Source of the DNA: JAAZNV01 sp035358315
GTDB lineage: Bacteria > Patescibacteriota > WWE3 > UBA101185 > UBA10185
Reading direction: 5' to 3'
DNA: 39,670 nt
Assembly: GCA_035358315.1 (NCBI GenBank)
Contig: DAOPPB010000006.1
Coordinates: 1 to 39,670, forward strand
This document shows positions 15,384-23,560 of the stretch, in pieces. The position numbers and the translations under genes were made by a program. The notes under the pieces are model-generated. The model searched no databases. It was not told the DNA's origin and worked only from the letters and a program-made list of their open reading frames with translations. Position 1 is the stretch's first letter, and every line of letters begins with the position of its first letter.

Positions 15384-15671
15384 ATGGAAACCCTGGAAAT
15401 AATACTACTAATCGCGCGGATTCTTGTTTGCATATCCTTTACCGGAGTTTTGGTTTATTTCATATTAATTCTAAATGAGGTAAAAAAAATATTTAAAGAT
15501 TTAGCGGATGTTGCAAAAATCGGTAGGGACATTACTACTTCCATAGCTTCTCCGATAAACTCCATATCCAAAATTTTGGAAGGGGTGTCAAAAGGAGTAA
15601 GCGCAATAAAATCTATCACAAATATTTTTAATAATAAGGAGGACAGCGAAGATGACTATGAAGAATACTGA
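15384..15671 (+). CDS. Small membrane protein, DUF948/YtxG-like layout
   Basis: A 95-aa protein with an N-terminal membrane helix at about residues 5-28, then an amphipathic stretch (LADVAKIGRDITTSIASPINSISKILEGVSKGVSAIKSI) and an acidic end (EDSEDDYEEY). The layout resembles DUF948 proteins such as YtxG, but similarity is weak. It overlaps the YtxH-like gene by 20 nt. In Bacillus, ytxG and ytxH form a stress operon, so the pairing here next to dnaK is suggestive. Confidence 0.65.
   Translation: METLEIILLIARILVCISFTGVLVYFILILNEVKKIFKDLADVAKIGRDITTSIASPINSISKILEGVSKGVSAIKSITNIFNNKEDSEDDYEEY
15637..15642 (+). promoter_or_regulatory. Shine-Dalgarno of the YtxH-like gene
   Basis: AGGAGG with 9 nt to the ATG at 15652. 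It favours that start (MTMKNTDY) over the ATG two codons later. With the dnaK site it is one of the few strong SD sequences in the window, and both serve operon-internal genes. Confidence 0.7.
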
Positions 15672-16092
15672 TTATAAAAACAAAAATCATAATTTTGAGT
15701 ACAAAAATGATACACCGTGCAAATGCGATAGCGCCGGTTCGTTTTCAAAAGGTTTTTTATGGGGAGTTGTAATTGGCGGAATAATTGGGGTTCTCTTATC
15801 ACCTGATAAAGGGACGAACACAAGAAAAAAAATAAGGAAGATAGCAAAAGAATACGAAGATAAAGGTAAGGAAACGCTGGAAAAAGTAAAAACCGAGATA
15901 AATAAAACGAAAGAAAAGGTTGAACCCTTTGTAGATATGGCAAAAGAAAAAGCCGAGGAGGTTAAGAATACTGCAGAGGAAGATGCGGAAGAAGGCATGA
16001 ATGAGACAGATGAAATACTGCACGATGAAATGGCTAATAAGTCAAATAAAACAACCGCGAGAAAATATTTCAAAGGCGTGAAAAAGAGATAA
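15652..16092 (+). CDS. YtxH-like envelope stress protein
   Basis: A 146-aa protein. After a hydrophilic start with a CKC motif comes the YtxH signature: GFLWGVVIGGIIGVLLSPDKGTNTRKKI, a Gly-zipper membrane segment followed by the SPxxG-TR turn. The rest is a long charged helix rich in Lys and Glu, with repeated Glu-Lys heptads (KETLEKVKTEINKTKEKVEP). YtxH-type proteins are membrane-associated and stress-induced in Gram-positive bacteria; their exact function is unknown. It follows the 95-aa membrane protein in one operon. Confidence 0.8.
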   Translation: MTMKNTDYKNKNHNFEYKNDTPCKCDSAGSFSKGFLWGVVIGGIIGVLLSPDKGTNTRKKIRKIAKEYEDKGKETLEKVKTEINKTKEKVEPFVDMAKEKAEEVKNTAEEDAEEGMNETDEILHDEMANKSNKTTARKYFKGVKKR

Positions 16093-16188
16093 AGAAAAGG
16101 AAGATAAAAATATTCGAGCAGGCCCACACTTATAATTTGCAAAAAATGCACCATCTTCTTTTTAAGTTGCTGATTTTACATTTCCAGG

Positions 16189-16197
16189 TGTTAGAAT
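16189..16197 (+). promoter_or_regulatory. Extended -10 box of the 16204 operon, leaderless start
   Basis: TGTTAGAAT (TG-N-TAGAAT) lies 6 nt before the ATG at 16204. It opens the hydrophilic protein / VirD4-like / FtsA-like / baseplate-J-like / ruvX group. Confidence 0.5.
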
Positions 16198-16203
16198 ATT
16201 AGT

Positions 16204-16656
16204 ATGACGGATTACAACAGCAATAATGACAAAATTGGTGGCGATCCAAATGGAATAAACAGAATTCACCGCGATTATTACTATCATCCCCCTACCTCGG
16301 AAAAACCGACACACACTGGCACGGAAGAAGAAAAAGTAGTAAACAATGAGCCCGTCCGGGAAAACGCAGAAGATAGTGCCGAAAAAATAACAAGTTTGGA
16401 ACAGAGAGTTGAGACTATCTCTCCAGAAGGACTTACTTCACGACAGCTGAAAGAACAAAGTACCCAACCAGTTGAAGGCATAATACCAGAAAATAAAGGT
16501 ACAAGGGGCCCCGAAGTCCCACTAAAAGCACCCGTTGGAGAAATTCCGGGAATGCAAGATATAGAATTTATAGACAGTATCTCAGAAGAAGCTCAAAAAA
16601 AAGAAGACACATTCACAGAAGGAGTAAAGACTGCCCATGAACAACCAACCAATTGA
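16204..16656 (+). CDS. Hypothetical hydrophilic, probably disordered protein
   Basis: A 150-aa protein without hydrophobic segments. It is rich in Glu, Pro, Thr and Asn, with a His/Tyr cluster (HRDYYYHPP) near residues 23-31. No family recognised. Composition suggests intrinsic disorder. It precedes the VirD4-like ATPase gene and overlaps it by 20 nt, so it may be a cytoplasmic adaptor of that machine; this is inference from position only. Confidence 0.7.
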   Translation: MTDYNSNNDKIGGDPNGINRIHRDYYYHPPTSEKPTHTGTEEEKVVNNEPVRENAEDSAEKITSLEQRVETISPEGLTSRQLKEQSTQPVEGIIPENKGTRGPEVPLKAPVGEIPGMQDIEFIDSISEEAQKKEDTFTEGVKTAHEQPTN

Positions 16657-19042
16657 AGCCACAGACAATACATTCCTCTCAATAATCACCGTAGTTTTCA
16701 TTCTGTTCTTGTGCGTATTCGTAATTTTAGCTATTTCATCCTGGATTAGAAAAAAAAGAGAAAAAAAAGAACAGTATAAATTAACATTTTTTCAGATACT
16801 TCTCCCGAAAGATAACGAGATAGAAACAAAAGCAGCTGAACACATGTTTTCAAATTTAATCGGGTTTAAGAAAAGTCCATTAAAGGCTCTTTTCACCGGA
16901 CAGTACAGAGTTTCATTTGAAATTATCTCAAAAGAATCGGGAATCGCTTTCTACGCAGCTGTTCCTGATGAAATATCTACTATTGTAGAAAAGCAGATAA
17001 ATGCCGCCTACCCGGGAGCGGAAATAGACATGGTAGAACCTCCCGAAATATGGGACAGAGGAAAAGTTACAAAAGTAGCAGAATTAAGACTAAAAGGACC
17101 GGCGTATTATCCAATAAAAGAATATGAAGATTTAAAAAATGATTCGATGGGCTCAATAACGTCGGCCATGAGCAAAATGAAAGAAAATCAGGTTCTGGCT
17201 CTCCAGTACATTATTCAGCCGGCAGATGACAGCTGGCGTTTAGCGGGAAGAAGCTTCATATCAAGAGTGAAAACAAGGAATGCAAACCCGGAAAAAAAGG
17301 TAAACATAGACGAGAGCTTTTTGGAAGGAGTGGAAAAGAAAATAAGTCTACCCGGCTTTTTCACAAAAATAAGAATTGTATCTATTGCCGAAGACAAAAT
17401 ACAAGCCGAATCCCAAATTCAGAATCTTATCAGCGCTTTTGAGCAATTTACCGACCTTACCTATAACAGATTTGCAAAAAAACTCATTTTAAGTCCGAAA
17501 AAATTTACGGAAGATTTCATTTACAGGAGAATGGGAATGAAAAGAATTGCGCTTCCTTTGCTTGGAACACAAATATTCTCAAATGTTTCGGTTTTAAACA
17601 TAGCCGAGATGGCAACCATATTTCACTTCCCCAACAAAAACATTGAAACCCCGAACATTGTTTGGCTCGGAGCAAGAAAATCGGCAGCCCCGGTTAATTT
17701 ACCAGAAGAAAATGAAGGAACATTCTTAGGATGGAGTGTTTTTAGAGGAGTAAAGAAGAAGGTTTTTATCAGGGATGAGGATAGGACAAGACACTTTTAC
17801 ATTATCGGGCAAACCGGCTCAGGAAAATCCGAACTTATGAAGTGGATTGCTTTGCAGGATATAAAAAGAGGAGAAGGTGTCGCGGTAATAGATCCTCACG
17901 GAACCGATATAGACGACTTGCTGGAAAAAATACCGCCGGAAAGAAAAGACGATGTAATACTCTTTGATGCCGCGAACCGAGAAAGACCGATGGGATTAAA
18001 CATGCTTGAAGCAAAAGATGAGACCGAGAGAAACATAGTTATAAATTCATTCATAGCTCTGTTATACAAACTTTACGATCCTAATCACCAAGGAATTATG
18101 GGACCACTTTTGGAAAGGGCCATAAGAAATGTAATGCTCACGGCAATGGTTGATCCCGAAGCAACTATGATAGATGTTCTTAGACTCTTTATAGATGAAA
18201 AGTATTCCAAAAAGTTTCTTGATAAGGTAACGGATCCCCTTGTAAGAAGATATTGGGCGGACGAAGTGGCTAACACCTCGCAAAGCAGAAAAGGAGAGAC
18301 AATGGGATATTTTGCTTCAAAATTTGACCGAATAACCACTGACAGCACCATGCGAAACATTATTGGACAAAAAAAGTCCTCATTTAATTTTGACGATATT
18401 ATGGCCGAAAAGAAAATTCTTTTGGTTGATCTAGCAAAGGGAAAACTAGGCGAGGAAAACTCAAATTTTTTGGGACTTTTACTGGTCCCGAGAATACTGA
18501 CGGCCGCTTTAAGAAGGCATCAATTAAAAGAAGATTTTCCGAATTTCTTTCTTCATGTGGATGAATTTCAGAACTTTGCCACCCCCGACTTTGCCACCAT
18601 TCTTTCCGAGGCCAGAAAGTATAAATTAAACCTGACCGTAACGCACCAATTCATAAGCCAACTGCCGGAGGATATAAAAAAGGCGATATTCGGCAATGTT
18701 GGAACTATCTGCGCTTTCAGAGTAGGGATAGATGATGCCGAATATTTGGAAACACAGTTTGAACCTACTTTCACAAAACAGGACTTAATAAATCTGCCTG
18801 TAGGAAATGCGTACATGAGACTTTTGGTTAAAGGACAGCCTACCCCACCCTTCTCTCTATTTGTAGACTGGGACGATCTGACATCAATCAAAAAAGACCC
18901 ACAATTGGCACGGGAAATAAGAGAAATGTCCGGGCAAAAATATGGAACGCCGGTGAAGGAAGTTGAAGAATTTATAAACAAAAGGTTTGAAGATGATATA
19001 TCATCTGAGCCGGAACCTGCAAAAAGGGATTTTCCTTTCTAA
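16637..19042 (+). CDS. VirD4/TraG-like membrane ATPase
   Basis: An 801-aa protein of the type IV secretion coupling/DNA-translocase superfamily. A membrane helix lies at about residues 13-36, followed by a 350-residue region with AAEHMFSNLIG and the beta-rich GQYRVSFEIISKESGIAFYAAVP. The ATPase domain has Walker A GQTGSGKS at 391-398, the VIDPHGTD block at 418-425, Walker B FFLHVDEFQNF at 637-647, and the sensor-like TVTHQF at 667-672. There is only one membrane helix, and no VirB-type channel or relaxase gene is nearby, so classical conjugation is doubtful. It is followed 20 nt later by an FtsA/PilM-like gene. Substrate unknown. Confidence 0.85.
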   Translation: MNNQPIEATDNTFLSIITVVFILFLCVFVILAISSWIRKKREKKEQYKLTFFQILLPKDNEIETKAAEHMFSNLIGFKKSPLKALFTGQYRVSFEIISKESGIAFYAAVPDEISTIVEKQINAAYPGAEIDMVEPPEIWDRGKVTKVAELRLKGPAYYPIKEYEDLKNDSMGSITSAMSKMKENQVLALQYIIQPADDSWRLAGRSFISRVKTRNANPEKKVNIDESFLEGVEKKISLPGFFTKIRIVSIAEDKIQAESQIQNLISAFEQFTDLTYNRFAKKLILSPKKFTEDFIYRRMGMKRIALPLLGTQIFSNVSVLNIAEMATIFHFPNKNIETPNIVWLGARKSAAPVNLPEENEGTFLGWSVFRGVKKKVFIRDEDRTRHFYIIGQTGSGKSELMKWIALQDIKRGEGVAVIDPHGTDIDDLLEKIPPERKDDVILFDAANRERPMGLNMLEAKDETERNIVINSFIALLYKLYDPNHQGIMGPLLERAIRNVMLTAMVDPEATMIDVLRLFIDEKYSKKFLDKVTDPLVRRYWADEVANTSQSRKGETMGYFASKFDRITTDSTMRNIIGQKKSSFNFDDIMAEKKILLVDLAKGKLGEENSNFLGLLLVPRILTAALRRHQLKEDFPNFFLHVDEFQNFATPDFATILSEARKYKLNLTVTHQFISQLPEDIKKAIFGNVGTICAFRVGIDDAEYLETQFEPTFTKQDLINLPVGNAYMRLLVKGQPTPPFSLFVDWDDLTSIKKDPQLAREIREMSGQKYGTPVKEVEEFINKRFEDDISSEPEPAKRDFPF

Positions 19043-19048
19043 AATATG

Positions 19049-19054
19049 TATAAT
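19049..19054 (+). promoter_or_regulatory. -10 box of the FtsA-like gene
   Basis: TATAAT, 8 nt before the ATG at 19063, in the 20-nt gap after the VirD4-like gene. It would give a nearly leaderless mRNA from an internal promoter. Confidence 0.45.
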
Positions 19055-19062
19055 CAATCCAA

Positions 19063-20268
19063 ATGATAAATCTGCCTTCGTTAAAAAAAGAACACGAAGA
19101 ACCAAACAAGTTTTTGTCTCTTAATATAAACGCAAGGGATGTGAAATGTCTGTCTTTTTACCCGGATGAAGATGTTTTCAAGATAATTGGGGCATGGTCA
19201 CAAAAACTTCCGGGCGGGAGCGTAAGAAACGGAATGATTATAGACGAGGATACCGTGGTGGAAGCCGTAAAGAATTCGGTTGATAAAGTTCAAAGCTCCG
19301 AATCCGAAACAAAAATAAAAAAGACAATAGTAGGTGTGGATGGGGGCATAACGACAGGGCTTACCACGGTAATCAGAATGAAAAGACCTACAGCGGATCC
19401 AATACAATTAACAGAAGTTGAAAATCTATACGAACATGCCGCTGAGGCCGCAATGGTACAGGCAAGAAATAGAATATTGGAAAATACGGGGGACTCAGAG
19501 ATGCCCATAAATCCCATAACAACATCGGATATATACATAAAAATAGACGGGCAAAAAGTTGCTCTATTGGAAGGACAGCGTGGCCAGAATGTGGAAATAG
19601 CTATATTCAATGCATATGTTCCTGTTTTTCATGTTAAATCCCTTCAGAAAGTTACGAAACGCGCCGGATTAATTACACTGGCAATTGGGTCACAAATGTA
19701 CTCATTAGTCGAATTTATCAAGATGGAACAGCCAGAAACCAAAGACTTTGTCCTTGTAAATATTTCGGAAGACTCTACGGATGTGGGGGCAGTTTTCGGA
19801 GGAGGAATAGTCTCTACAAGAACGCTCAATGTCGGGTATATGCATTTCATACAAGATATCGGTTCAAAAATGGCGCTGGAAAAGGAGAATGCTGAATCGG
19901 TTCTTAAAATGTACAACAGCGAAAAACTTTCCAAGAGTGAACTTCCGGTAATTAAAAATTGCTTAGGAGAAACTATTGATGTATGGATGGATGGGTTGGA
20001 ACTCTTATTAGAAGATTTCCCAGGAGTTAAAACATTTCCTCCAAAAGTTTATCTTTCCGGCTGTGGGGCTGATATAAAGGATCTCATGGAGGCGATAAAA
20101 GGAAGGACATGGACGAAAACAATACCGTTTATTCAAGAACCGGAATTTAATAATCTGGCATCAATAATAGACGGAAAAATAGTAAATCTAACAGACCAAG
20201 AACTTACCTCGGAATGGGCGTATTTGGCTTCAACAGCAATGATTTATAAGGAGATAACGGAAGTCTAA
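19063..20268 (+). CDS. FtsA/PilM-like actin-fold protein, degenerate ATP site
   Basis: A 401-aa protein of the ASKHA fold. The recognisable parts are IVGVDGGITTGLTTVIRM with an SHS2-like insert, the second phosphate region FVLVNISEDSTDVGAVFGGGIVSTRTLNVG, and the adenosine region KVYLSGCGADIKDL. In FtsA and PilM the second region usually reads DIG-x-TT-D and the last GG-G-S; here Asp is replaced (NISEDSTD) and one Gly is Cys, so ATP binding may be altered. FtsA tethers FtsZ at the membrane, PilM binds PilN. With a VirD4-like ATPase before it and a membrane protein 1 nt after it, a scaffold role in an envelope machine is plausible. Confidence 0.65.
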   Translation: MINLPSLKKEHEEPNKFLSLNINARDVKCLSFYPDEDVFKIIGAWSQKLPGGSVRNGMIIDEDTVVEAVKNSVDKVQSSESETKIKKTIVGVDGGITTGLTTVIRMKRPTADPIQLTEVENLYEHAAEAAMVQARNRILENTGDSEMPINPITTSDIYIKIDGQKVALLEGQRGQNVEIAIFNAYVPVFHVKSLQKVTKRAGLITLAIGSQMYSLVEFIKMEQPETKDFVLVNISEDSTDVGAVFGGGIVSTRTLNVGYMHFIQDIGSKMALEKENAESVLKMYNSEKLSKSELPVIKNCLGETIDVWMDGLELLLEDFPGVKTFPPKVYLSGCGADIKDLMEAIKGRTWTKTIPFIQEPEFNNLASIIDGKIVNLTDQELTSEWAYLASTAMIYKEITEV

Positions 20269-20269
20269 T

Positions 20270-21799
20270 ATGATAAGAATAGACCTACAACAATCAGATG
20301 ACGTTTTAACAACCATAAATAAAATAAAGGCTGTAGACGATTTAAACGTAGAACTGGTTATTCCGGAAGAATCGGTTTTATTCGAAAACATATTAAATCT
20401 TAAATTAATCCAACGGGAAGCAGACAAACTGGAAAAAAGCGTTGAAATGGTCACTGACGACGAGTTCGGAAATATACTTCTGGACGCGCTTATGGGAAAG
20501 GATATAGAGCACATACCCGAAGAGCCCGAGGAACCGGCTAAATACACAAAAGGAGAAAAACACATAAAAATAAATGTCCCTCACATTAAAGTTCCTATTC
20601 TTGGGAGCGCAAAAAAAGGCCCGTTAATAATTATTTTCATACTATTCTTATGTGTAGGCGGTTTTATTTACTATGGAAAAACGGCACCTAAAGCAAAGGT
20701 GACAATTACAGTAGGGTCTTTACCATTCACCAGAAGTGTAACCGTAAAAATAAAAACTGATACGGCAACCGATGCAAAGAATTTAGTTCTTCGCGGAACC
20801 GCATTAACAACAATTGTTGAGGATACACTTGAAAAAGAAACTACCGGAACAAAAACTGTGGGCGAAAGTGCCAGAGGCGATATAAAAATATACAACTATA
20901 CAACATCCGAAATAAAACTTGATAAAGGAAAGGAACTCACTTACGAAAGCGATTCTAAAAACCTGAAATATAAACTAAAAGACGGTGTCACGGTACCCCC
21001 CAATGCCCTTGAGGATGAAACCGACCCCACTTCCCTTAAACCCGGCGAGATCACCGCAGAAATAGTCGCTACAGATATAGGTAGTGAGTACAACATAGAT
21101 GATGGAAAAACACTAAAAATATCCGGTTACGATAAAGACGAACTAGTAGCAAAAACCAAAGGAAAACTGACAGGAGGAAAAAGTGAGCAGGTAAGGGTAG
21201 CGACTCAAGAGGATAAAACCGCGCTATCCAACGAGCTTAAAACGGCAATTGTGAAAAAGGCGGAAGAAGGCATTAAAAACAAACTCGGCTCTTCTCAAAA
21301 GTTGGTTGACGGTTCTATACAGACTACAATATCGTCCGAAAAATTCAGCGTCGATATAGATGAGGAAGCGGATAAAATCTCTCTAACTCAAACAGCAACC
21401 GGAGAAGCTCTCACTTATATGGAAAGCGATCTAAACAGACTTATAGATGAGTATTTCAAAGACATAATTCCGGAAGGTTACTATATGCCAGAGAAAGACA
21501 AAAGAATAAGTGTAAACGTGCTTGGTCAGTCAACCAATAGTGTATTAAATTCCAAAGAAGCAGACATACAGGTTACTTTAAGCTCAATAGTGATACCAAA
21601 CATAAAAGAGGACGACATAAAAAATGGTTTGGCGGGAAAAACCTACGATGAAGCAAAGAGGTTTATTGAGAGCCTGAAAAATGTTGAACATTATGAGTTC
21701 GGTGTGTCCCCCAACATTCCATTCTTCACCCGAGTACCCAAGGATATAGGTAGAATAGAAGTTATACTGAATAAAGAGGATACGGGTAAAAACCTATAA
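20270..21799 (+). CDS. Baseplate-J-like membrane protein
   Basis: A 509-aa protein. Residues 1-85 form a cytoplasmic alpha/beta domain (VELVIPEESVLFENILNLKLIQREADKLEKSVEMVTDD) of a kind I associate with CPR proteins. A membrane helix follows at about 124-141 (GPLIIIFILFLCVGGFIYYG), then a large outer beta-rich part containing GDIKIYNYTTSEIKLDKGKELTY and VTVPPNALEDETDP, which resembles sequences annotated as baseplate J-like in Patescibacteria. The C-terminus (LAGKTYDEAKRFIESLKNVEHYEFGVSP...RIEVILN) also looks conserved. Domain names are from memory of family style. It is in one operon with the FtsA-like gene (1 nt apart) and ruvX. Confidence 0.6.
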   Translation: MIRIDLQQSDDVLTTINKIKAVDDLNVELVIPEESVLFENILNLKLIQREADKLEKSVEMVTDDEFGNILLDALMGKDIEHIPEEPEEPAKYTKGEKHIKINVPHIKVPILGSAKKGPLIIIFILFLCVGGFIYYGKTAPKAKVTITVGSLPFTRSVTVKIKTDTATDAKNLVLRGTALTTIVEDTLEKETTGTKTVGESARGDIKIYNYTTSEIKLDKGKELTYESDSKNLKYKLKDGVTVPPNALEDETDPTSLKPGEITAEIVATDIGSEYNIDDGKTLKISGYDKDELVAKTKGKLTGGKSEQVRVATQEDKTALSNELKTAIVKKAEEGIKNKLGSSQKLVDGSIQTTISSEKFSVDIDEEADKISLTQTATGEALTYMESDLNRLIDEYFKDIIPEGYYMPEKDKRISVNVLGQSTNSVLNSKEADIQVTLSSIVIPNIKEDDIKNGLAGKTYDEAKRFIESLKNVEHYEFGVSPNIPFFTRVPKDIGRIEVILNKEDTGKNL

Positions 21800-21800
21800 T
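21795..21800 (+). promoter_or_regulatory. -10-like box of ruvX
   Basis: TATAAT, 5 nt before the ATG at 21806. It overlaps the stop codon of the upstream gene, so it may be coincidence, but it matches the leaderless pattern seen elsewhere in the window. Confidence 0.35.
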
Positions 21801-21805
21801 TAAGC

Positions 21806-22270
21806 ATGAACATAAAAACGAATATAGTAAAATCCGGTATCGTTAACGGGCTTTCTAATGTTCTGGGTTTGGACTATGGTGAAAATTGCATTGGCGCCGC
21901 GTTGGGAAACAACGGAATTGTAGTGCCATTAAAAGAAATATCGGCGAAAAACATCAACAGCGCTCTATACGAAATCAACAAACTAATCGTTGAAAACAAA
22001 ATAGGATTGATAGTATTAGGTATTCCATTGACGGCAGAAGGCCAGGAAACAAAAAAATCCCTGGAGATAAGAAGATTTGCAAAAAACCTAAGGGTTGTAA
22101 CAAAACGGCCCGTGTTTTTACAAAACGAGTTCGGTACATCAAAAGAAGCATTAAAAGAGGCCGTAGATTTGGACATTCCCAAAAAGAAAAGAAAATCAAA
22201 CGACAGCCTGGCGGCGGCCTTAATATTAAAAATGTATTTTGACGAACACTACAATGAGCAAAGAAAGTAG
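21806..22270 (+). CDS. ruvX: RuvX/YqgF family Holliday junction resolvase-like protein
   Basis: A 154-aa RNase H-fold protein. Family blocks are LGLDYGENCIGAALG (catalytic Asp with Gly-rich strand), GLIVLGIPLTAEGQET (usually VGLP), FLQNEFGTSKEA (the conserved Glu and TS) and SNDSLAAALILKMYFD (the terminal Asp and Ala-Ala). YqgF proteins act in 16S rRNA 5'-end maturation and possibly in recombination. The N-terminus is about 18 residues longer than usual. It is the last gene of the VirD4-like operon. Confidence 0.88.
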   Translation: MNIKTNIVKSGIVNGLSNVLGLDYGENCIGAALGNNGIVVPLKEISAKNINSALYEINKLIVENKIGLIVLGIPLTAEGQETKKSLEIRRFAKNLRVVTKRPVFLQNEFGTSKEALKEAVDLDIPKKKRKSNDSLAAALILKMYFDEHYNEQRK

Positions 22271-22314
22271 TGTGAGAACAGTGCATACTATATTGGTTTG
22301 AATACAAATCGGAT

Positions 22315-22320
22315 ATAATT
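22315..22320 (+). promoter_or_regulatory. -10 box of the 22327 small gene, leaderless start
   Basis: Consensus TATAAT with 6 nt to the ATG at 22327, in the 56-nt gap after ruvX. Confidence 0.6.
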
Positions 22321-22326
22321 AAAAAT

Positions 22327-22512
22327 ATGCCGACGTTAAAAATAATTCTGACCATCTATTTAATACTGGGATTTATATATGCGGTTTTCGTTGCCATCAA
22401 AGGCCCGGATGAGTGGTACTGGTTTCCCGTAAACTGGCTACTCGGACCTTTGACAGTTTTATATTTATTAATAATAGTGGCCAAAGGAAAAAGACTTCCC
22501 ACAGATTGGTAA
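22327..22512 (+). CDS. Small two-span membrane protein
   Basis: A 61-aa protein with two hydrophobic segments (about residues 4-23 and 36-52) separated by a short loop KGPDEWYWFP rich in Trp and Pro. No family recognised. Its own consensus -10 box directly before the start supports that it is a real gene. The HAD-like gene follows 30 nt later. Confidence 0.7.
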   Translation: MPTLKIILTIYLILGFIYAVFVAIKGPDEWYWFPVNWLLGPLTVLYLLIIVAKGKRLPTDW

Positions 22513-22542
22513 ATTCTAGGGAATAAAGAACAGCAAAATAAT

Positions 22543-23313
22543 ATGTATAAAAAAATTTTTGAAGGGAAAAAAGCGGTTTTTTTTGAACTAGAGGGTGCTG
22601 TTACCAAAGATACAGATGGTATAAAAACACAGGCTTTCAGAAAAACTCTGGAACCGTTGCATTTGGAATATATTGATCCCGATCCTTATTGCAAAAACGG
22701 GTACACATTTGAAGAAATATGGAAATCACTTATTTCCGCTAATAGACTTGAGAATAGAAAGCTTAATATAAAAGAATTAACAGAAAAAACACAGGTTGCC
22801 TATCTTGAAATAATCAACAACCCGGACTTCAAAATGGAACCATTAGATGGGTTTTGGGAGCTATGCTATGAACTAAAGGAAGAGAAGAACTATAAACTAG
22901 GACTTCTAACAAACCTTCCGCAAGAAATAGAAGAGGCTGTTGTCAAAAAATTAGATATCGGGAATGTTTTTGACATAATACTTTGCAAAAATGATGTGAA
23001 AAAATTCAAACCCTCTCCGGAAATATACAAAAAAGCACTGAAAAAACTCAAGATTAAAGCCTCGGAAGCGCTTGCTTTTGAAAGCTCGATACCCGGAGTA
23101 CAGGCGGCAGAAAAAGCGAAGATCGGAGTATTATTGATTTGGGACGAAAAAACCAGAAAATCTTTTTTTGAGGATAAATACCTTGCATTTTCAAGGGACT
23201 TTACACCATACCCGGGAAGTCTAGACGAGACCGAAGAAGAATACTTGGCGAAATCAATCAGAGAAGCCGTTGAGGATAAAAAGAAAAATCAAAACAACAC
23301 ACCCTTAATATAA
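22543..23313 (+). CDS. HAD-superfamily protein lacking catalytic aspartates
   Basis: A 256-aa protein with the fold pattern of phosphoglycolate-phosphatase-like HAD hydrolases. Motif I, normally hhFDxDGTL, reads VFFELEGAV (residues 12-20): both Asp residues are Glu (E15, E17). Motif II LLTNLP (Thr123) and motif III KFKPSPEIY (Lys156 region) are kept. Motif IV, normally FEDS, reads AFESS (178-182), so its Asp is lost too. The nucleophile and the magnesium ligands are therefore missing, and the usual phosphatase reaction is unlikely. A binding or regulatory role is possible. The frame is intact, so it is not a decayed pseudogene. It lies just upstream of dnaA. Confidence 0.8.
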   Translation: MYKKIFEGKKAVFFELEGAVTKDTDGIKTQAFRKTLEPLHLEYIDPDPYCKNGYTFEEIWKSLISANRLENRKLNIKELTEKTQVAYLEIINNPDFKMEPLDGFWELCYELKEEKNYKLGLLTNLPQEIEEAVVKKLDIGNVFDIILCKNDVKKFKPSPEIYKKALKKLKIKASEALAFESSIPGVQAAEKAKIGVLLIWDEKTRKSFFEDKYLAFSRDFTPYPGSLDETEEEYLAKSIREAVEDKKKNQNNTPLI

Positions 23314-23340
23314 TCCACATTGCTTGATAATTGTGGATAA
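23311..23340 (+). promoter_or_regulatory. DnaA boxes upstream of dnaA
   Basis: TGTGGATAA (23332-23340) is a perfect DnaA box on the minus strand (TTATCCACA). TAATCCACA (23311-23319), overlapping the HAD stop codon, has one mismatch. They lie just before and next to the dnaA promoter, as expected for autoregulation. Confidence 0.7.
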
Positions 23341-23341
23341 C

Positions 23342-23370
23342 TTGTGTACTCTGAATTTCACTGTTAAGAT
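23342..23370 (+). promoter_or_regulatory. dnaA promoter
   Basis: TTGTGT (23342-23347), a 17-nt spacer and TAAGAT (23365-23370) with the extended TG-T. The start would be near 23377, giving a leader of about 184 nt, in contrast to the leaderless genes. The leader ends in a tandem 11-mer, AAAATTAAAAG twice (23528-23549), before the ATG at 23561. Confidence 0.55.
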
Positions 23371-23560
23371 ATGTTTTTGAGAACATTCCCCTGCCAATTA
23401 GTGAGTATGTACTTTCGTACAAAAAATGAGTAAAACACAGGTTTAAACACACAGCACACCTATCGCGGAATTTTTGAAATTTAGTGGCTTTAAACTTAGC
23501 GGTAAAACTTAAAAAGCAAGGGTACGCAAAATTAAAAGAAAATTAAAAGAAATACGAACA

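Noticed and set aside
15687..16154. 155-codon minus-strand frame opposite the YtxH-like gene
   Set aside because: Antisense of a Lys/Glu-rich helix gives Phe/Ser-rich sequence; the + strand gene has a strong Shine-Dalgarno and a family signature.
16637..19042. Conjugative or integrative mobile element
   Set aside because: Apart from the VirD4-like ATPase there is no relaxase, VirB-type channel, integrase or flanking repeat, and the neighbours are core genes.
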